NCBI GenBank assembly: GCA_947456095.1
Contig: CANGPX010000014.1
Span: 1 to 32,031, forward strand
DNA: 32,031 bases
Direction of reading: 5' to 3'
DNA from: Acidimicrobiaceae bacterium
Lineage (GTDB): Bacteria; Actinomycetota; Acidimicrobiia; Acidimicrobiales; RAAP-2
Position 1 is the stretch's first letter, and every line of letters starts with the position of its first letter. The notes below the pieces were generated by a model. It worked only from the letters and a program-made list of their open reading frames with translations, made no database searches and was not told where the DNA came from. Position numbers and translations under genes: made by a program. This document shows, one piece after another, positions 28,522-32,031 of this stretch.

Positions 28522-30279
28522 CTACGGGTGCGTGGTTGTGGAGGTCACGTGAAGAATCGCGATTCGATTCCCCGCGTCGGTCTTCGCCACCGTTCGGACT
28601 CCTCCACCGACAGCTTTGACCGTGACCCCGCTGACATGAAGGTTTCCAAGCGCTGATCGCAAGAGGTGGGCAACCACATTTGCACGCTGCTCGGACACAA
28701 CAATGTTGGCGGCCAAGGGCCCGGACTGGGTGGCATACCCCGTGACGGTCACTCCAGAGACGTGGCTCGCTTTGGCTGCTGCGGCAAACTTTTGAATGGC
28801 CGTGATGCCTGCTTTTGAAACAGACGTCGAACCAGGTGCGAAGTACACCACTTGATCTGCTGGCGGTGTGACCTTGCTCGCCGAAGAACCAACGACAATT
28901 GATTGTGTGGCGCCATTAGCTGCGGTGAAGTTCACGCCAATGGCTACGTGGGCAACCAAGGTGCAGGAGCCAACACCGACGAAGTGAACCTTGTCAGCGT
29001 TCAATGTGCAAACTTTCGGGGTAGAACTGGTCACGGTCTTGCTTCCGTCACTATTGGTCGACACCGTTGGGGTGAATGATGCGCCAACAGTTCCTGAACG
29101 CGGCAGGTTGGCAATGGCCGGGTGAGTAGGAGTGACGAGAGCGACCTTCTCGATCAGGTAGTTATTCTCGTCGGCGATGTAGACGTTGCCCGAAGCATCA
29201 ACGGCAATGCCTGTCGGGTCGTTGAGGGCGGAACTCGTGGCTGGGCCGGCAGTTGGGGGGCCATCGGTTCCGGTTCCGGCGATGACCGACAGCGTACCTG
29301 AGGGGGTGACTTTCTCTACCACGTTGTTGTCTCGATCAGCGATGACAACATTTCCGGCGGAGTCAACGGCAACGCCTGTGGGTCCAGAGAGTTTGGAACT
29401 CGTAGCTGGGCCGGCAGTTGGGTGGCCGTAGGTTCCATTTCCGGCGATGATCGATAACGTGCCAGACGAGGTGACTTTCTCAACCACGTTGTTGCGGGTG
29501 TCGGCGATGTAGACGTTGCCCGAAGCATCAACGGCAACGCGTTGGGGGTAGGAAAGCTGCGAACTCGTTGCCTTCCCTGCAGTTGGGACGCCACTCGTTC
29601 CGGTCCCGGCAAAAATGGAGAGCGTCCCTGATGGGGTGATCTTCTCAACCACGTTGTTTAAGAGGTCAGCTACATACACATTGTTTGAAGCATCAACGGC
29701 GACACCTGTGGGGTAGTCGAAAGACGAACTCTTTGCTGGCCCGGCAGTTGGGGGGCCTTCAACTCCGTTTCCGGCGATAACCGAGAGCGTGCCTGAGGGG
29801 GTGACCTTCTCAATCACGTGATTGGCGGAATCGGCGATGTAAACATTTCCGACGGAGTCAACGGCAACGTCTGTGGGTCCATTCAGATTCGAACTCGTAG
29901 CCGGGCCGGAAGTTGGTGGGCCAGCTGTGCCGTTTCCGGCAAAAATGGAGAGCGTCCCTGATGGGGTGACTTTCTCGATCACATTGTTTTCAGAGTCTGC
30001 GATGTAGACATTGCCCGAGTCGTCAAGAGCTACTCCATAGGGTTGGTTCAGTTGCGAACTCGTGGCTGGTCCGGCGGTTGGGGGGCCATCGGTTCCGGTT
30101 CCGACAATAACTGAGAGCGTCGGTGAAGTGGCTGAAACGGGGACCGCCCCGGCCTGCGTCATGGGAACCAGAGCCATGGCAAGAGCAGCGCTCGCTATCG
30201 AGATCAACCAACCGTGACTGCGCTTTCCACCAACAACGTCCGAGGTCTGAAGCTGGTGTGCATTGTGGATTTCCATCAT
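28522..30279 (-). CDS. Secreted NHL-repeat protein with OmpA-like C-terminus
   Basis: This 585-residue exported protein has a signal peptide with basic GGKRSHGW and a hydrophobic core (about 18-45). It has six NHL repeats of 55 residues (about 52-382), each with GVAVDASGNVYIAD and NNVVEKVTPSGTLS, which should fold as a six-bladed propeller. Next come an Ig-like domain (about 385-460; two Cys, perhaps a disulfide) and an OmpA-like domain (about 470-580). In the last, the usual GHTD reads GYAT, so the Asp that contacts peptidoglycan is missing, while the Arg in SEQRANVV remains. Function is unknown; binding to carbohydrate or wall is plausible. ATG 30277-30279 is preferred over an upstream GTG/ATG reading, since AAAGG sits 5 nt before it. 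Confidence 0.85.
   Translation of the reverse strand: MMEIHNAHQLQTSDVVGGKRSHGWLISIASAALAMALVPMTQAGAVPVSATSPTLSVIVGTGTDGPPTAGPATSSQLNQPYGVALDDSGNVYIADSENNVIEKVTPSGTLSIFAGNGTAGPPTSGPATSSNLNGPTDVAVDSVGNVYIADSANHVIEKVTPSGTLSVIAGNGVEGPPTAGPAKSSSFDYPTGVAVDASNNVYVADLLNNVVEKITPSGTLSIFAGTGTSGVPTAGKATSSQLSYPQRVAVDASGNVYIADTRNNVVEKVTSSGTLSIIAGNGTYGHPTAGPATSSKLSGPTGVAVDSAGNVVIADRDNNVVEKVTPSGTLSVIAGTGTDGPPTAGPATSSALNDPTGIAVDASGNVYIADENNYLIEKVALVTPTHPAIANLPRSGTVGASFTPTVSTNSDGSKTVTSSTPKVCTLNADKVHFVGVGSCTLVAHVAIGVNFTAANGATQSIVVGSSASKVTPPADQVVYFAPGSTSVSKAGITAIQKFAAAAKASHVSGVTVTGYATQSGPLAANIVVSEQRANVVAHLLRSALGNLHVSGVTVKAVGGGVRTVAKTDAGNRIAILHVTSTTTHP
29134..30123 (-). repeat. Six 165-bp tandem repeats in the NHL gene
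   Basis: The propeller is encoded by six units of 165 bp. Some blocks are identical at the DNA level between non-adjacent units: 37 bp at 29171-29207 and 29501-29537, and 34 bp at 29606-29639 and 29936-29969, both exactly 330 bp (two units) apart. Confidence 0.88.
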
Positions 30280-30319
30280 GAGAACCTTTGTTTCGCTGAG
30301 TTGGGCTGAGTCACTTCTC

Positions 30320-30347
30320 AAACTAAAATAAAACTTTACTACAGCAA
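30320..30347 (-). promoter_or_regulatory. NHL gene promoter candidate
   Basis: On the minus strand TTGCTG (30342-30347) and TAGTTT (30320-30325) are separated by 16 nt in an AT-rich stretch, about 40 nt before the NHL start. The predicted mRNA has a leader of about 30 nt that includes the ribosome-binding site. Confidence 0.4.
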
Positions 30348-30401
30348 AATCGGCAACTCAAGTATGAGAATCCAGTGGGTGCAACCATGGCCATGACACG
30401 C

Positions 30402-30434
30402 AAAGCAGCGGGCGCCTCGGGCGCCCGCTGCTTT
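30402..30434. terminator. Strong terminator after the amt-glnK operon
   Basis: AAAGCAGCGGGCGCC (30402-30416) and GGCGCCCGCTGCTTT (30420-30434) form a perfect 15-bp GC-rich stem with a 3-nt loop, 25 nt past the glnK stop. The flanking A and T runs are part of the stem, giving a short T-tract on either strand. Confidence 0.82.
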
Positions 30435-30458
30435 CGTGTTCTTCCAAGTGAGCGGCGA

Positions 30459-30830
<372 letters not shown>

Positions 30831-32031
30831 CTACTGACCACGGAGCGAAGAGACTCGCTCGGCGAAGGTCTCAACGGGGAAGGCTTCTTCGTCGTGGATG
30901 GCGAGGTCACCAATTTCCAAGACTTCGTCCTTTTCACGCAGGCCTCGGCAGACGAACTTGACCAGGTAGAACAGGATGGTCGAGGCAATAGCTGTGAAGC
31001 TAATCACCCACACTGCCGCCAAGAACTGCTCCCACAGCTGGTGGAACGAGTGCCCATTGTAGAACCAGCCACCGACGGAGAATCCGCCGTCGCCTTTGTA
31101 GTCCTTGCCAGTGACGCCGTAGTGGGTCATCTTCGGGTCAGCGAAGATGCCGACCATGAGGCCACCAAGAAGGCCAGCAATACCGTGGGTGTAGATGACA
31201 CCGAGTGCGTCATCGACCTTGTTGAAGGGCTTGATGCGGCTCAAGTAGTTCCACGAAACCCACACGACCGAGCTGGCAATGAGGCCAACAAAGACCGCAC
31301 CCATGGGGTTCACCCAACCAGCTGAAGGCGTGATGGCAACCAGTCCACAGATCATGCCGTTGATGGCACCAAGGAAGGTTGGCTTCTTTTGACGAGAGAA
31401 GACCATGTCCATGACAACCCAGGTCATGAGCGCAACAGCTGTTGCCACGTTGGTGTTGAGCACAGCTGACGCTGCGTTCACACCGGCGTAGAAGGGGCCG
31501 CCGCCGTTGAAGCCGTTCCAACCCATCCACAAGATGCCAGCGCCAATGGCCACCATCATGAGGTTGGAGGGAACCGTCGTCTTGTCTCGCTTGAGGCGAG
31601 GTCCAACAATTGCGGCACCAATAAAGCCAGTCACCCCAGCGGCCAAGTGAATAACAAATCCACCGGCGTAGTCAACGGCACCTTTCAAGGCGAAGAACCC
31701 GCCACCCCAGATGAGTGCTGCATTCACGCAGTAGACGAAGGTGATCCACAGTGGAACAAACAACAACCACGCCTTGAACTTGAAGCGGCCCAAGAGGCTC
31801 CCCAAGAACAACAATGGAGTAATTGCGGCGAACACGACCTGGAAGTAGGCGAAGGTTGCCGTTGGGAAGTGCCACGGGATCAGCGTGTTGGCTTGGCTTG
31901 ATGTCTGGTTCTGCACGACACTTGACAAGAGCGACGCAGGCTTGCCAATGAAGCTCGACCAGAAACTGCCATCAGCACCAAAGTGGGCAAACGTTGTGGG
32001 GAACGCAAGGTTGTAGCCCCACAGCACCCAC
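30831..32031 (-). CDS. amt: Ammonium transporter Amt, N-terminus beyond window
   Basis: This trimeric membrane channel is for ammonium. The 400 codons present continue past the right edge (frame reads WVLWGYNLAF at the edge), so the N-terminal membrane segments are missing. About nine membrane segments remain. The two pore histidines are visible in FVIHLAAG and in YTHGIAGLLGG. NPMGAVFVGL and SGWNGFN-like glycine-rich stretches are family-typical. The cytoplasmic tail ends with LAIHDEEAFPVETFAERV, the region that contacts GlnK. It is followed directly by glnK. Confidence 0.94.
   Translation of the reverse strand, partial: WVLWGYNLAFPTTFAHFGADGSFWSSFIGKPASLLSSVVQNQTSSQANTLIPWHFPTATFAYFQVVFAAITPLLFLGSLLGRFKFKAWLLFVPLWITFVYCVNAALIWGGGFFALKGAVDYAGGFVIHLAAGVTGFIGAAIVGPRLKRDKTTVPSNLMMVAIGAGILWMGWNGFNGGGPFYAGVNAASAVLNTNVATAVALMTWVVMDMVFSRQKKPTFLGAINGMICGLVAITPSAGWVNPMGAVFVGLIASSVVWVSWNYLSRIKPFNKVDDALGVIYTHGIAGLLGGLMVGIFADPKMTHYGVTGKDYKGDGGFSVGGWFYNGHSFHQLWEQFLAAVWVISFTAIASTILFYLVKFVCRGLREKDEVLEIGDLAIHDEEAFPVETFAERVSSLRGQ

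Overview
The window looks like chromosomal DNA from an actinobacterium, moderately GC-rich by eye. The pointers are a dnaK-grpE-dnaJ-hspR-clpB operon with an HspR-type (HAIR-like) operator, a DUF3151 protein, the PurS/PurQ/small-PurL form of FGAM synthase, an amt-glnK pair, and several genes whose start codon follows a TANNNT -10 box by only 6 nt (leaderless transcription). An aquatic Acidimicrobiia-type lineage is my best guess, but that is inference. No tRNA, rRNA, transposase, integrase or CRISPR array was seen.

Layout. 45-2834 (-): ATPase and two permeases of a MalFGK/UgpAEC-type sugar ABC importer; no binding protein is in view. 3176-5867 (-): a small membrane protein followed 1 nt later by purL. 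6158-6622 (+): a lone basic, probably DNA-binding protein in an AT-richer island. 6657-12337 (-): purA-purD-purB-purC-purS-purQ, where every junction abuts or overlaps by 4 nt. 12443-16485 (+): a two-gene sulfatase operon (an alkyl-sulfatase-like MBL protein with a changed metal motif, then a formylglycine-type arylsulfatase), and then a 45-residue basic protein. 16698-23101 (-): the chaperone operon. 23339-26953: DUF3151, a MazEF-like toxin-antitoxin pair, a pterin-dehydratase-like/VOC fusion, gpmA and a NAT_N/GNAT_C acyltransferase-like gene. 26976-27591 (-): a VapBC pair. 27618-28450: a heptanucleotide tandem repeat and a TetR regulator. 28522-30279 (-): a secreted six-repeat NHL protein with an OmpA-like C-terminus. 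30459-32031 (-): glnK and a truncated amt.

How it works together. The pur genes make IMP and then adenylosuccinate; purL is physically split from its partners purS and purQ but encodes a subunit of the same enzyme. The chaperone operon encodes its own repressor, HspR, plus the ClpB disaggregase that works with DnaK. amt and glnK form the usual ammonium uptake and sensing pair. Regulation is unusually legible here: a HAIR-like operator covers the dnaK -35, three phased hexamers or pentamers sit at the start of each toxin-antitoxin operon, a perfect palindrome covers a likely purA -10, and five or six promoters share a TANNNT-N6-start arrangement. I found no clear undescribed multi-gene system. 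The best leads are the altered metallo-sulfatase site, the phased toxin-antitoxin operators, the mirror-image leaderless promoters and the mosaic NHL repeat gene.
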